Assembly (NCBI GenBank): GCA_001931905.2
Contig: MSJI02000838.1
Location: forward strand, 68,127-132,126
DNA from: Cladosporium sp. IMV 00045
Lineage: Eukaryota; Ascomycota; Dothideomycetes; Cladosporiales; Cladosporiaceae
Reading direction: 5' to 3'
DNA length: 64,000 nt
The notes under the pieces were generated by a model. The model searched no databases, was not told the DNA's origin, and saw nothing but the letters and a program-made list of their open reading frames with translations. This document shows, in pieces, positions 31,687 to 42,498 of the stretch (position 1 is the first letter of the stretch; each line of letters begins with the position of its first letter). The translations under genes and the position numbers were made by a program.

Positions 31687-33882
31687 CTACTCAGAAAACG
31701 GCGACCACGACGAAGTCTGACAAGCAGCCACCGCCGCGCTCTTTGCAGCTTGTTTGGCCTGCTTCGCAGCTGGTGCTTCCCTCTGCTCAGCTCGCATTTC
31801 CGCCTTTCTAGCCCTTCGTACTTCGAGCTTCTGCTTCACCCTCACCTTTCTAGCCTCTTTCCGTTCTTTCAAACGCTCCTTCCGCTGCGCCTTGTCGTAC
31901 GCAGCAATGCGCTTGTTGTATGCTCTTCTGAAGACAAACTCCGGAAAGTCTGTGCCCTTACCAAGGAAATCGCGCATGATCGTCGACCACCCGATCTTCC
32001 GCTCGCGCTTCTCGCGAATCTCCACCACCTCCTCATGCGTCATGCGAACGGGGTACTCGCGCTCTAACCGGCGCCGCTCGACGCTGCCCTCGTCTGGCCA
32101 CCTGGGAATTTCTCTGCCGCCGGCGGCTTTGACGGCGGCTTTTTTCAGAGTCTTGACGCCGGTGTTGGGGAAGTGCGCCTTCTTGATGTTCGCCCACGTG
32201 AATCCCACGGCCCGCTGCGTGCGGATGAGCTTCATGTCTTCGGCGGTCAGGATGAACTCCTCGCTCACGTCTTTCTTCGCGTCGAACCATTTGCGCATTG
32301 TGTCCTCCGGCGATCGGCCGAGTCGCTCCGCGATCTTTGTGTTCTTGACATCTTGATGGCGTAGCTCGTGGAGAAGGTCGACCTCGTCTTGGGTCCAGGG
32401 GCGTGGCTCAATTTTCTCCGAATCAGACAAGGGCTCCGCGGGTCGGGGTTGTTTTGATTTGCTGTGGTTTGGGTGGCGCCTTTTGCTCAGACCGTGCAGA
32501 ATCTCTCCCGTGCTTGCTTTGCCACCACCTGCCTTACGCAGTTCCGCAGTAGTGGAACCAACCAAATCAGATACGTGATTTACGGTAATAGGACGCTCTG
32601 GCTTGCCGTAGTCGTGTTGCTGCGCTTTGCTTGATATGCGTGGTGTGTCGCAAACACTGGTTTTGCCATCGACTGCATTGCCAGAATCCTCGGAAAAGGT
32701 ATCACCAAAGTGATGTACGCGCGACGCGGGATGGAATTGGTCTGATCCGCCATGATCTTGTTGGCGCCTTTCGCGTGGTGCACGCGGAACGTTTTTCATG
32801 CTAGATGTGCCATCGGCTGCCTCGCTGGGTTCCTCAGAAGTGAGATTGCTAAAACGGAATGTGCGCGTCCCGGAATACAGTATATCTAATTCGTGATCTT
32901 GTTGGTGCCTTTCGCTGGACGGGCTCGGAATGTCTTTTCTCGCGGCGTTGAGGTCGTCTACTTCACTAGGATCCCTAGGAGTGACATTACTAAAATTAAA
33001 TGAGTATTGCGAGGGAAAGAGTTTGCCTGCATGTGGTTTGGCATTTGAGGTAAACTTAATGCCTCCCGTACTAGTTTTGCATTTGGCTGCCTTGCTGATT
33101 TCTCCCCTATCGTTGCCCTTGGCTGACTTGCCATGCTTCTCAGAAGTGGCATAGCTTGAATTCGACAAGTGTTTTGCAGGTTCAGATTGGCCTTTTACCC
33201 CAACATCCGGCGCGTGGCTTTTGCCGTCTCCATCGACGGCCACATGTTTGCTGGCCTGTTCTTTGCGCTTTTCGAGGGCCCCTTTTCGCTCCTTAAAATG
33301 TTTCTGTGAGAGCCTGATGTCGCCGCTGATTTCTTCCCACGAGTCTTTGTCGTCAAGCGAGGTGGCGGCTCTCCGAAATTTAGTTATTGACCATTTCTCA
33401 GGCTGGGGATCATGCTCTGCCAGAGGCTCCACGCGTTGACGAAGACCACTGCCACCTCTTTCTTCACTGGTGCGTTCCTTGAATGGGTTCGATGACCATT
33501 TCTCACGCCGGGAACCACGCTCCGTCAGCTGCTCCACGTGCTGGCGAAAACCACCGCTGCTTCTTTCTTCGGGGACACTGTTCTTGAATTTGTCTGGTGA
33601 CCGTTTCTCCCGGTGGTCATATTGGGGACCACGACGATCCGGGCGCTGGTTAAAACCATCGCTGCTTCTTTCTTCGGTGCTTCTTTTCTTGAATACGTTT
33701 GATGGCAGTTTCTCCGAACGTTTGTCAGAACCACGGCTGCCTCTTGCTTCCCATGACGGCTTCTTTCCCTTCGTTGAAGCAGTCCTCTGGAATGCAAGGG
33801 GCGAAAGTGGGCGTGGATATACTGGTCGTCTATTTCGATTGGCAGCGAAACTCAAGGATCGCCACCATTGGAGGCTTGCCAT
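31687..33882 (-). CDS. Repeat-rich protein with Myb/SANT-like domain
   Basis: Single exon. The first true ATG is at 33882, giving 731 residues. The N-terminus (MASLQWWRSLSFAANRNRRP) is basic, lacks acidic residues and resembles a mitochondrial presequence. Residues about 56-161 are three to four copies of a 35-residue unit (EERSSxGFxQR...EKxSxxxFK). A second family of about 45-residue units follows (FSNxTxxxPSEAxDG...RxQQDH). From about 494 there is a Myb/SANT-like helix set, PWTQDEVDLLHELR with the partner IAERLGRSPEDTMRKWF, then EDMKLIRTQRAVGFTWANI, and a very basic C-terminal helix (AQRKERLKERKEARKVRVKQ). DNA binding is plausible from the Myb-like part; whether it works in the nucleus or mitochondrion cannot be told. 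I know no named homologue. Confidence 0.7.
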   Translation of the reverse strand: MASLQWWRSLSFAANRNRRPVYPRPLSPLAFQRTASTKGKKPSWEARGSRGSDKRSEKLPSNVFKKRSTEERSSDGFNQRPDRRGPQYDHREKRSPDKFKNSVPEERSSGGFRQHVEQLTERGSRREKWSSNPFKERTSEERGGSGLRQRVEPLAEHDPQPEKWSITKFRRAATSLDDKDSWEEISGDIRLSQKHFKERKGALEKRKEQASKHVAVDGDGKSHAPDVGVKGQSEPAKHLSNSSYATSEKHGKSAKGNDRGEISKAAKCKTSTGGIKFTSNAKPHAGKLFPSQYSFNFSNVTPRDPSEVDDLNAARKDIPSPSSERHQQDHELDILYSGTRTFRFSNLTSEEPSEAADGTSSMKNVPRAPRERRQQDHGGSDQFHPASRVHHFGDTFSEDSGNAVDGKTSVCDTPRISSKAQQHDYGKPERPITVNHVSDLVGSTTAELRKAGGGKASTGEILHGLSKRRHPNHSKSKQPRPAEPLSDSEKIEPRPWTQDEVDLLHELRHQDVKNTKIAERLGRSPEDTMRKWFDAKKDVSEEFILTAEDMKLIRTQRAVGFTWANIKKAHFPNTGVKTLKKAAVKAAGGREIPRWPDEGSVERRRLEREYPVRMTHEEVVEIREKRERKIGWSTIMRDFLGKGTDFPEFVFRRAYNKRIAAYDKAQRKERLKERKEARKVRVKQKLEVRRARKAEMRAEQREAPAAKQAKQAAKSAAVAACQTSSWSPFSE
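33400..33717 (-). repeat. In-frame 35-codon tandem repeat
   Basis: Three clear copies of roughly 105 bases, visible in DNA (GCTGCTTCTTTCTTCGG recurs) and in protein (EERSSDGF, EERSSGGF, EERGGSGL). They lie within the Myb-like protein gene. Confidence 0.75.
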
Positions 33883-34282
33883 GATGTGAGGCTGTAGCCT
33901 GAGCAGAGATGCTCCGGGAAGATCACGCTTTGCACATTGCCAGCCAGATTGAGTCAATGCTACCCTCCAAGGTAGCTATCTCAAGAATGGCTGAGCCAAC
34001 GTATCCACTCCATTGTTATTTCTATACAGCATGCGAATTATTGTCAAAGGGAGGCGTTCACGGAAAAAGCAGCCTTACTACATGGACAATTGGAGGCCAT
34101 ACCGCAACGGCTAAGACCGAAGCTGCGCGAGCTTCGGCCGATAGTCACGTGCACAGCTTCAAGTACTCAAAGGACAAGGTAAGGTACATGTAGACAGAGC
34201 GAGATCGTAATATCATTGATTAACAAGGTCGAATAAAATCATGCATTCGAAGGCCATCTGACAGTGATTACTCTGGACCCCC
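33883..34282. other. Spacer between Myb-like gene and sidF
   Basis: About 400 bases: the promoter of the Myb-like gene and the 3' flank of sidF. No gene seen. Confidence 0.5.
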
Positions 34283-35660
34283 CTACAGCTTCGCATTCCA
34301 CGCCGCGCGATCCGCCGACTCCAATACCTTCGACCTCCCATCCCAGAACAGAGGACACAGCTGGAACCACTTCTCCCTGCTGCAAACCGAGTGAACCGAA
34401 CGCTTGTGGCCCAGATCGACGTACTTTCCAATCGTGAGACCGACTGAGTTCTCGTATGACAAGATGGTACCGCCGGTAGCTCTCGGCTCGCCGACGACGT
34501 TCGCCGTCCGGACATCGTCGAGGAAACAGTAGTGGATACAGCTAGAATACCATGCGTTGACACGGTGGGAGCCGCGGAACGATGCGTCGCCGACGAGAGA
34601 GTGGCGGCCGCGGTCGTAGTCTTTGGCTTTGTAGTGGGCACCGTAGTGGTCCTCCTGATTTTGAGTTAGCGAGGAAAGTCAGTGGGATAGAAAGGATGCT
34701 GCGGCTTACCTTGGCCCAGTACAGCTCGTAGTAAGAGAAGCGTGTCTCGTTGAAGCGGCCGAACAAGCACAGGACGTGGGGATCGACATGGAGCTTGCGC
34801 AGGTACTCGCGGTGCTCGTCGAAAGTGCCGGTCTCGTTCCAACCTTTGGCGACTCGAGGGTCGTTTTGCCAGGTGTTGAACAGCTTCACGTGTTCGTCAT
34901 TGTTCCAGTCAATGACTTCTAGGGAAAAGTGCTCGTCGAGCTCAGGGATGTAGCGGCTGTAGCAGATTGATCCTGGGCTAGGCTTGGGCTGACGGGTAGG
35001 GTGGAGCGTGTAGATAGGCTGATCTGGGAACTTCATCGTGAACTGCTGGTGTTCCGGCATTGTTGGATAGTCTGAGATCGGCTTCCTCACAGAGCCTTGA
35101 GTGCCACTGCCAACGGCCCAGATGGGACGAGAACCCATTGGCGAAGCAGCACCTTGCCAGAAGGCGCTGCGCAGGATCAAAATGTCTCCATCTTCGATAC
35201 CAGTGTTCTGGACCTGCTTCCACGGCTGCGGGTGCTCAATGGCAAGTCCAGTGGCGAGTAGCTCATGGCGAATCAGATCCTCGTCCGCGCCTTGGAGGGC
35301 TAGTCTGAAGTACTCAATAGCTGGGTGTGCGAGATAGATAGCATGGACGACATTCCAGATTTGAGCGAGAGACGGGGCTTCTTGGTTGGACCACTCGAAG
35401 GTCGTTTGCGGACTTCTGTACGCTCTAGCCCAAGCGCTGTTATCACTGCCGGCCGGACATTGCTCTGCAGGTCGTGTTGTCAGATCGCGCCAACATAGTG
35501 ATTCTGAGTGGAGCGGTTCTGGCAGAGCGGTCGTGTTGGCAGGTTGGTTCTCCAAAGTCAAGATGTACTTGGCTGGCGTGACATCTGCATTGCAACGAAC
35601 TTGATATGAAGTGAGGAACGGGTGAGGCAATTTCACCGGGGGATATTGAGAGGGAGGCAT
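34283..35660 (-). CDS. sidF: Siderophore N-acyltransferase SidF (peroxisomal)
   Basis: Exon 1 34710-35660 (MPPSQYPPV), a 55-nt intron 34655-34709 (GTAAGC...CGCTAAC...ATCAG), exon 2 34283-34654; 440 residues. The second half is the IucB/AlcB-type acyltransferase domain: [78 protein letters not shown]. The C-terminus is AKL, a PTS1 peroxisomal signal, as expected for SidF. The known reaction transfers anhydromevalonyl from CoA to N5-hydroxyornithine, the monomer of fusarinines. Divergent from sidH, 390 bases away. The same fold is used by SidL and SidG acetyltransferases; cluster context and PTS1 decide for SidF. An upstream in-frame start at 35711 is a TTG and not needed. Confidence 0.9.
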
Positions 35661-36049
35661 GATGTGTTGCTCAGATCTGTAACAAAGCTGGTAAAGACAA
35701 AATTGGAGCAAAGAAGGCCTTGGTTATAGTAGAGCAGCAACAACTCACGATTCGGAAGGTAGGCAAGTTGAAGATGTAACGCTACCCTGCGTTCATAAAG
35801 TGGATCTATCAGAGCACTGAACCAGGATATTTCACGGCGAATGCCAAAAACGTAGACGGTTTCCTTGAAAGCCAAAAATCGGACACCAGTAGTGCGAGTC
35901 GCCTCGTGGCGCCGATACCGCGGCTAGGGTACTCCATGTGGTCCTCTGCCCACGGGATCGTATCATGCACAAATCCTGAGCCCCGTTCGGATTCCTGACG
36001 TTCTAGAATATCTACAGTCTTCACTTTGATTCACATACTCTGGGCAATC
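35661..36049. promoter_or_regulatory. sidF/sidH divergent promoter
   Basis: About 390 bases shared by two siderophore genes. I found no exact ATCWGATAA site here, unlike the other spaces of the cluster; the nearest resemblance is GATCTATCAG near 35805. Confidence 0.5.
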
Positions 36050-36923
36050 ATGTCATTACGCTCGAAGGAAGGAAGCCACAAGAACTTCATCGTTACATTT
36101 CCTCGACCGAACGTCGTCCAGGTCACCTTGAACCGACCCGAAAAGCTCAATTGCATCGATAATGCTACAAGCAAGGAGATAGCGAATATCTGGGAGCTAT
36201 TCGATGAAGATGAAGACTTCTGGGTTGGAATCATTACTGGCCATGGACGAGCATTTTGCACAGGAGCCGACCTCATTGGTTCGTAGACCAAATTCTGCTT
36301 GAACAATGGGAGTAACTGACATTTCATTGATAGAGTGGAACGCGATGAATGCAGCTGGGGTGGTCAATGACATGTCAGCACCAGGCCTTGCAGGTCTTCC
36401 TCGTCGTGACGGGAAAAAGCCCATCATCGCGGCGGTAAACGGTATCACCATGGGGGGTGGTTTCGAGATGGTCGCCAACTGTGACCTGGTCGTCGCTTCC
36501 TCAACAGCAACCTTCGCCTTACCTGAAGTCAAGCGAGGAATCGTCCCAGTAGCAGGATGCTTGCCACGATTGACGCGTACGCTCGGCCTGCAGCGTTGCA
36601 CCGATCTCGCCTTGACAGGCCGCACCGTCAGCGCTCGAACGCTGTACGACTGGGGCCTTGTCACGAGATTGATAGAAGAGCCAACCAACGTCGTCGATGC
36701 CGCCATCCAGGTCGCCGAAGAGATGTGCAGCAACAGCCCAGACGCGCTGTTCATCGGCCGTAAAGGCATCCGGCTAAGCTGGGAGACTGGCAATGCAGAA
36801 GAAGCGGTATCGACCTTGGCAAATGAATGGTACCCTCGCTTGGTTGAGGGTGCTAACTTCGCCGAAGGCATCAGGGCGTTCCAAGAGAAACGAAGCCCGC
36901 AGTGGGTTAATTCCAAGCTGTGA
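36050..36923 (+). CDS. sidH: Enoyl-CoA hydratase SidH type (peroxisomal)
   Basis: Exon 1 36050-36278, a 55-nt intron 36279-36333 (GTTCGT...TAACTGAC...GATAG), exon 2 36334-36923; 272 residues. The crotonase fold is clear: VTLNRPEKLNCID, GHGRAFCTGADL with the first oxyanion-hole segment, then AAVNGITMGGGFEMVANCD with the second, and FALPEVKRGIVP. The C-terminus is NSKL, a strong PTS1. In siderophore biosynthesis SidH dehydrates mevalonyl-CoA to anhydromevalonyl-CoA in peroxisomes, supplying SidF. The splice joins GADLI to EWNAM through a split Glu codon. Its position beside sidF is as in Aspergillus. On sequence alone another peroxisomal hydratase would be possible; the neighbourhood makes SidH likely. 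Confidence 0.9.
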
Positions 36924-37609
36924 TCGAGTTTGAATAATGGGGAGGAATGAGGAACGAGCGTCAAAGCGCAAGGTCCACAGCGCTAGAGATTGATAATTTT
37001 CATCAGATAAACCCCATCAAATTTCTTGCCCTAACGGCCCAAGCATGGACTTCACTTGCTTCTGCACCCTCACTTGCACTAAACTATTCGAGACTCGTAT
37101 CCTTGCCCTGCCGACCTCGCAAGGCGTGGCAGTCGGCTGATTTCGGGCTTGTCAGATGATCTGATTATTTCAATCAGCGCTACTGATCCTCTTGGTCCAC
37201 TTTCTGCCGCAGCAGGCGCCAGCAGCACAGATGGTTTAGTTGGCGAGCTTCGAGTGTCCGCTCCGGCGGCCCACTGCAACTTAGACTAGTCATGCCTTGG
37301 TATGCATTGGCCTCTATCGAACGCAGGGCTCGTACGTCAAAGCAGTGTTGGCCATGTCCGTCCCATCACAATGGCGGCATTTAGCCGACCTCGGAGTCTG
37401 CATGATCGCTCTCAAGCCTTCTTCAAGACATTGGCAGGCCAAAACTAAGCCGAAGACGTTCCTGTCACTGTTGATCATACGTTCAAGATCCGGCTAGTTA
37501 ATAGCCAAGGTGACTCCCTCACACTCTACCACCTTGGCTTTGCTTCTTGGATGGCCTTGGGAGACTGGCAGACGTCAACACGCATTATCGGTGGCTATCT
37601 ACAGCTGGG
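36924..37609. promoter_or_regulatory. Spacer sidH to ABC transporter with SreA-type site
   Basis: About 0.7 kb; a GATA-factor site lies at 37002. An upstream coding exon of the ABC gene could be hidden here, since GTGACTCC after CCAAG at 37510 could be a donor, but I cannot prove it. Confidence 0.45.
37002..37010 (+). promoter_or_regulatory. ATCAGATAA, SreA/Sre1-type site
   Basis: Exact match to the ATCWGATAA consensus of the iron-sensing GATA repressor, just after sidH and about 600 bases before the ABC transporter start. A second GATAA lies 10 bases upstream. Confidence 0.65.
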
Positions 37610-40600
37610 ATGAAGGCTGTACAGAAATTCACGGGCTACTACCGGCTGCTGATCGCCGGCAACCCCTCGAAGGTCGAGATCCTGACACTGCTATGTGGTG
37701 CCGTTTTTTCGATCGCAGCCGGCGTTCCGTTCCCAATTATCGGCATTTTGTTCGGTGAGCTCCTGGACGACTTCAATGGCGCTACCTGTAGCGAAGGAGA
37801 TCCGGCGACGGAAGGATATCAGGGCGACATAAACGACAAGATTCTGATCATCTTCTATTTGGCGATCGCTCAGTTTGTCTTAATCTATGGACATCTGTTT
37901 TGCTGGAGTTACAGTGGCGCCCGCCTTGCACAAAGACTGCGAGAGTCATATCTGCAGACCCTGATCAAGCAAGAGCCTTCATTTTTCGACAATCTACCCC
38001 CAGGCGAGGTGGCCTCTCGACTCGATAGCGACATCCAGACGATCCGATCAGGAACGGCGGAGAAAGTGGGAATATGTCTCTCCAGCTTCTCCTTCTTCGT
38101 CACGGCGTACATCGTCGCCTTCATCAAGAACTGGGAGCTCGCTGCCATGTTGATATCTCTCATTCCGGCTTATCTGCTCATGTCGTTCATCGGAGGTCAT
38201 TACATTGAAAAATACACCGGTCTCATGAGTGATCATGCCGCGACCGCAGCTTCCATCGCCTCGGAATCGCTGTCGAATCTTGTCGTGGTTCAGGCCTTCG
38301 GTGCAAACGCCCGTCTAGAAGAGAAGTTCTCGAAAGCTTTGGCCGCTTCCCAGCACGAGGGAATCAAGAAGGCTACGGCAATTGGCATCCAGTCTGGTAT
38401 CTTGTACTTTGTCGCATATGCAGCAAACGGTCTGGCGTTCTGGCAAGGAAGTCATCAGATCGCAGACGCTGTGAGAGACAGTACTGGCGGAACCACAGTT
38501 GGTGCTGTTTTCACAGTGATCTTCATCTTGGTTGAAGGTGAGCATTTGATTCATTGTCCAGTGAATAATTACTAACATTCTTTCAGCAACCCTACTTCTT
38601 AGCCAAGTCGCACCTTTCATCCATCTGTTTGCAGCTGCAGTCGGATCGTACGAGAAACTACGAGTTGATATGGACCGCAAGTCTCTTATCGACGGCACCT
38701 CTCTTGACGGCACTCGCCTTACGCGTCCCGAAGGCACATTCGAGTTCAAGAACGTATCCTTCGCATATCCATCGAGACCTGAAATTACTGTCCTGGATCA
38801 ATACAACCTTATCATTCCTGCAAACAAACACACGGCTCTCATTGGTCTCTCCGGGAGTGGAAAGTCAACCATCGCAGGCCTGGCCACCAGACTATACGAT
38901 CCGAATGAGGGCGAGATTCTATTCGACGGCCACAATATCCGCGACCTCAACGTATTCGATCTCAGGAGCTCGATCAGCTTGGTACAGCAGGAAGCTCCTC
39001 TACTTGATCGATCACTTCTCGAAAATGTTGCGCACGGCCTGATCAACTCCAATGACCCGACCCACCAAGATCTCAAGGAGACCCTCATGGGAACCAAACT
39101 GGCGGAGGTGGCCAGCGAAGTTCGCAACGGCACCGAGCTTTCGGCGGCGGCAGCGAAACACGGCTCGACCGTTGTCGAGATTGTCAACCTGGTTCGCAAA
39201 GCTGCGACCCTGGCAGATGCGGATGACTTCATCTGCACTCTGCAGCAAGGATATGGCACAACTGTTGGCTCGAGTGGTCGTCTCATCAGCGGCGGGCAAA
39301 AGCAGCGTATAGCTCTGGCGAGGGCTTTGATCAAGGAGCCAAGGGTGCTCATCCTGGATGAAGCTACAGCATCTCTCGATTCGAGAAGCGAGCAGCGGAT
39401 TCAACGTGCCATTGCCAACATCTCCAGTGGTAGAACCATGATCACTGTTGCTCACCGACTTTCCACTATCACCAATGCGGACAATATCGTGGTTATGCAG
39501 AAAGGGCGTCTCTTGGAACAGGGCAACCATGCTGAGCTGATGGCTCGCAATGGAGCATACGCCGATCTTATCAGAATGCAAGCTATTGGCACAACTTCAG
39601 CAATTGAGGATGCTACTACCGACACCAATGTGGTTGCAAAGTCTGAGCAGGGACCTTCATCGAACTCAAGCTCCATTGACGAGAAGGTAGAAACTGCCAA
39701 CCCAGAAAAGGGACAGGACGAAAAGTCACCCGTGTCTGGCAGTGAGTCTGAGCAGGAAGCTACCGAGGAGGAAGAACCTCCATCGCCAAAGAAATCCCTC
39801 TGGGCACTTGCAAAGGGTTACGCACCTGCGCTCAAGCCGCATATGCTCGTCATCTTTGTTGCTCTCCTCGGCTCCGTCGCGGTTGGTGGTGCCTTCTCTG
39901 GTGAAGCCGTCATTTTTGGTAACACTGTAGGATCCTTGAACCCCTGCAAAACGCCCGGCTTCATTCGCTCTCACGGAAATCTGTTCGGTCTGATGTTTTT
40001 CGTACTTGCCATCATCGAGTTCTTCGCCAATCTGGTCAGCTGGTCAGGCTTCGGTTGGACATCTGAACGTCTGGTCTATACCGTACGAGTGCTGTCTTTC
40101 CGTTCTCTATTCGAGCAGGATCTCGAATGGCACCAATCCGAAGGTCGGACCCCTTCGATGCTTCTTTCTTACATCACTCGAGACGGCAATGCTCTGGCAG
40201 GTTTGAGCGGATCGGTGCTTGGCACCTTGTTCTCCATCACCGTCAATCTTTTTGCCGCCATTATCTTAACTCATATCGTTGCCTGGAAGATCGCGCTGGT
40301 GTGTTTGTCTTTGGTGCCACTCTTGCTTGGATGCGGTCTCATGGAGCTCCACGTGCTTGGCAAATTCGAAGAGAAGCACGAGACCGCCTACACCAAGTCT
40401 GTTGCCATCAGTGTTGAGGCTGTCACTTCGATCAAGCTAGTCGCCGCCCTGTCCCTCGAAGAAGAGACTCTTGAAACTTACAAGAGATCTTTGGGCGGCC
40501 CACGCAAGGAGACGCTCAGTGTCATTCTCCAGGCCAGCTTCTGGCAGGCGATGACTTACTTCCTTGGAAACTGCGTCAATGCCTTGTCCTACTGGTGGGG

Positions 40601-41618
40601 TGCGAAAAGAATTATCGCTGGTGACTACACGCAGACACAATTCCTGATTGTGGTCTTCTCACTCCTTGTGGGCGCCTTGCTGTGGGCGCAGATGTTCGCT
40701 CTGGCTCCTGAGCTGTCGAACGCGCGTGGCGCCATGGCAAGAATCTTGAGCTTGATCGAAATCGGGTCGGACGGCATGAGGTCTCGTGTCCCTGATCCTG
40801 CAGCCCAGCCTCGTCTTGAAGATAAGGATGTAGAGGCTGTGGCTGAGTCGAAGCCGGTACACCTGTTCGACGGCCGACCTTCAAGCGTGCAATTCTCCAA
40901 CGTGCACTTCACGTATCCAGCAAGACCCGACTCCAAGGTTCTAAACGGCCTCGACATCAATGTACAGCCCGGTCAATTCTGCGCTCTCGTTGGTCCTAGT
41001 GGCGCCGGAAAGTCTACGATCATCTCTCTTATCGAGAGATTCTACGCCCCTCAGTCTGGATCGATCTTGGTAGATGGTGTCGATGTGACCAAATCAAGGG
41101 ATGTGTCTTTCCGCGATACCATTGCTTTGGTGCCACAAGAAAGTGTTCTCTTCGAAGGCAGCGTTGCCTTCAACATCGGGCTTGGGTCCAGGCCCTCGCA
41201 AGAAGCCAGCATTGACGAAATCATCGAAGCTTGCAAGCTGGCAAATATTCACGACACTATCAAGGACTTGCCGGATGGCTACAATACACTTTGTGGACCA
41301 AACGGTAGCCAGTTCTCTGGTGGCCAGAAGCAGCGCTTGTCAATCGCCAGAGCACTTGTACGCAAGCCCAAACTCTTGATTCTTGATGAGTCGACGAGTG
41401 CTCTCGATGCTGAGTCAGAGAAACTGCTGCAGGACAGTCTGGATCAAGTTGCAAAGGAGACCACAGTCATTGCCATTGCGCATCGCTTGCGTACCATTCG
41501 CAAAGCAAACGTGATCTTCCAGATCGAGGCAGGCCAATGCTTGGTTTCTGGAACGCATGAAGAGCTCATGGAGAAGTCAGAGACATACAGGGAAAACGCT
41601 ATGCATCAAACAGTTTAG
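37610..41618 (+). CDS. ABCB-type full exporter in siderophore cluster
   Basis: Exon 1 37610-38537, a 49-nt intron 38538-38586 (GTGAGC...TAACA...TTTCAG), exon 2 38587-41618; 1319 residues from the first in-frame ATG. The layout is TMD-NBD-TMD-NBD. NBD1: Walker A GLSGSGKST near 395, signature ISGGQKQR near 543, Walker B LILDEATAS near 564. NBD2: GPSGAGKST near 1112, FSGGQKQR near 1221, LILDEST near 1240. The linker is Glu/Ser-rich. This is the P-glycoprotein/Ste6 class of the plasma membrane. An ABC exporter (sitT) sits at the same place beside sidF/sidH/sidD in Aspergillus fumigatus, so export of a siderophore, its breakdown products or a precursor is inferred. Walker B of NBD2 ends in DES rather than DEA; the catalytic Glu is kept. 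The N-terminus before 37610 is uncertain. Confidence 0.88.
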
Positions 41619-41930
41619 ATGAAGGCAGTACATAATCTAGAGAATGAAACTTAATTTAACGCATTTGCACATGTCGGTATCTTTACATGTCTCTTTCATG
41701 TTTCAAACACGAAGGCTTTGCAGTCGCCTAAACGACCTTCGACCGACATTTGCAACTTGATATCACCTGTTTGCAAGCCAGGCTTGAGTACCTCACTCCC
41801 TCTCAGCCTCGCCTGCTTTTTCCGAACACAGACTGGGTCGTGCTTTTTCTCCCAACGTCTAGCGCCGCCGAGGCTGCAGAGTTTGGCTGCAGTAGTGCAT
41901 GGGTCTAGAGTCGTTGGGTTTAAGTTATCA

Positions 41931-41939
41931 ATCTGATAA
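41931..41939 (+). promoter_or_regulatory. ATCTGATAA, SreA/Sre1-type site
   Basis: Exact consensus, 560 bases before the sidI start; preceded by TTATCA, giving a second GATA core on the other strand. Confidence 0.65.
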
Positions 41940-42440
41940 TACTCCATGTTGTCGCCGAGCTTGTTCGTTTTGCCCTAATGATCCACTTAGCCCTGGACGG
42001 ATCCACCGCACCAAAACCAGCCTCGCCAGGATCATGCAGGATGCCGCCAAACCTGCGGATTCTCTTGGAAGAAGCTTCTACCTTTCGGCAACCCAACAAT
42101 GGCCTTACTCGCCAGCAGAAAGCTTTGTCGAAAGGGTTGGCTGATGTAGCCATGCGGAAGCAGCGGCACTCGTATCATCATGCCACGCCATCAACGCAAG
42201 GCGCTGCTTACGATGGTGCGACTGGTTCATTGCCCAGATTAGGCCTAACCACCGACAGCCCCAACAAAAGCGCGGAATAATTTCACGTGCTTGGAAAATT
42301 GACGACCCTTCGATCGAGGGCAATTGCCGCATTGTTTCCTAGGGTCTAAGATTCGGTCGTTACGTCGTTGCCGTACGACGGCCCGGTGTCGGTGGGAGCC
42401 CTGGCACATCTGCAACTGCATAGGAGATCAAATACACGTC

Positions 42441-42449
42441 TTATCTGAT
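42441..42449 (-). promoter_or_regulatory. TTATCTGAT (reverse of ATCAGATAA), SreA-type site
   Basis: Exact consensus on the minus strand, only 50 bases before the sidI ATG. Confidence 0.7.
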
Positions 42450-42498
42450 CTGTTCGTTTTGAGAGACACAGGCGAAACTACGACGGTAACATACAGCC

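Larger units (their letters stand above)
41619..42498. promoter_or_regulatory. Promoter of sidI with two SreA-type sites
   Basis: About 0.9 kb between the ABC gene and sidI; sites at 41931 and 42441. No gene supported. Confidence 0.55.

Noticed and set aside
33883..33957. N-terminal extension of the Myb-like protein from 33957
   Set aside because: The first codon is TTG, not ATG; the first real ATG is at 33882.
35661..35711. N-terminal extension of SidF from 35711
   Set aside because: The first codon is TTG, and the ATG at 35660 gives a normal N-terminus.
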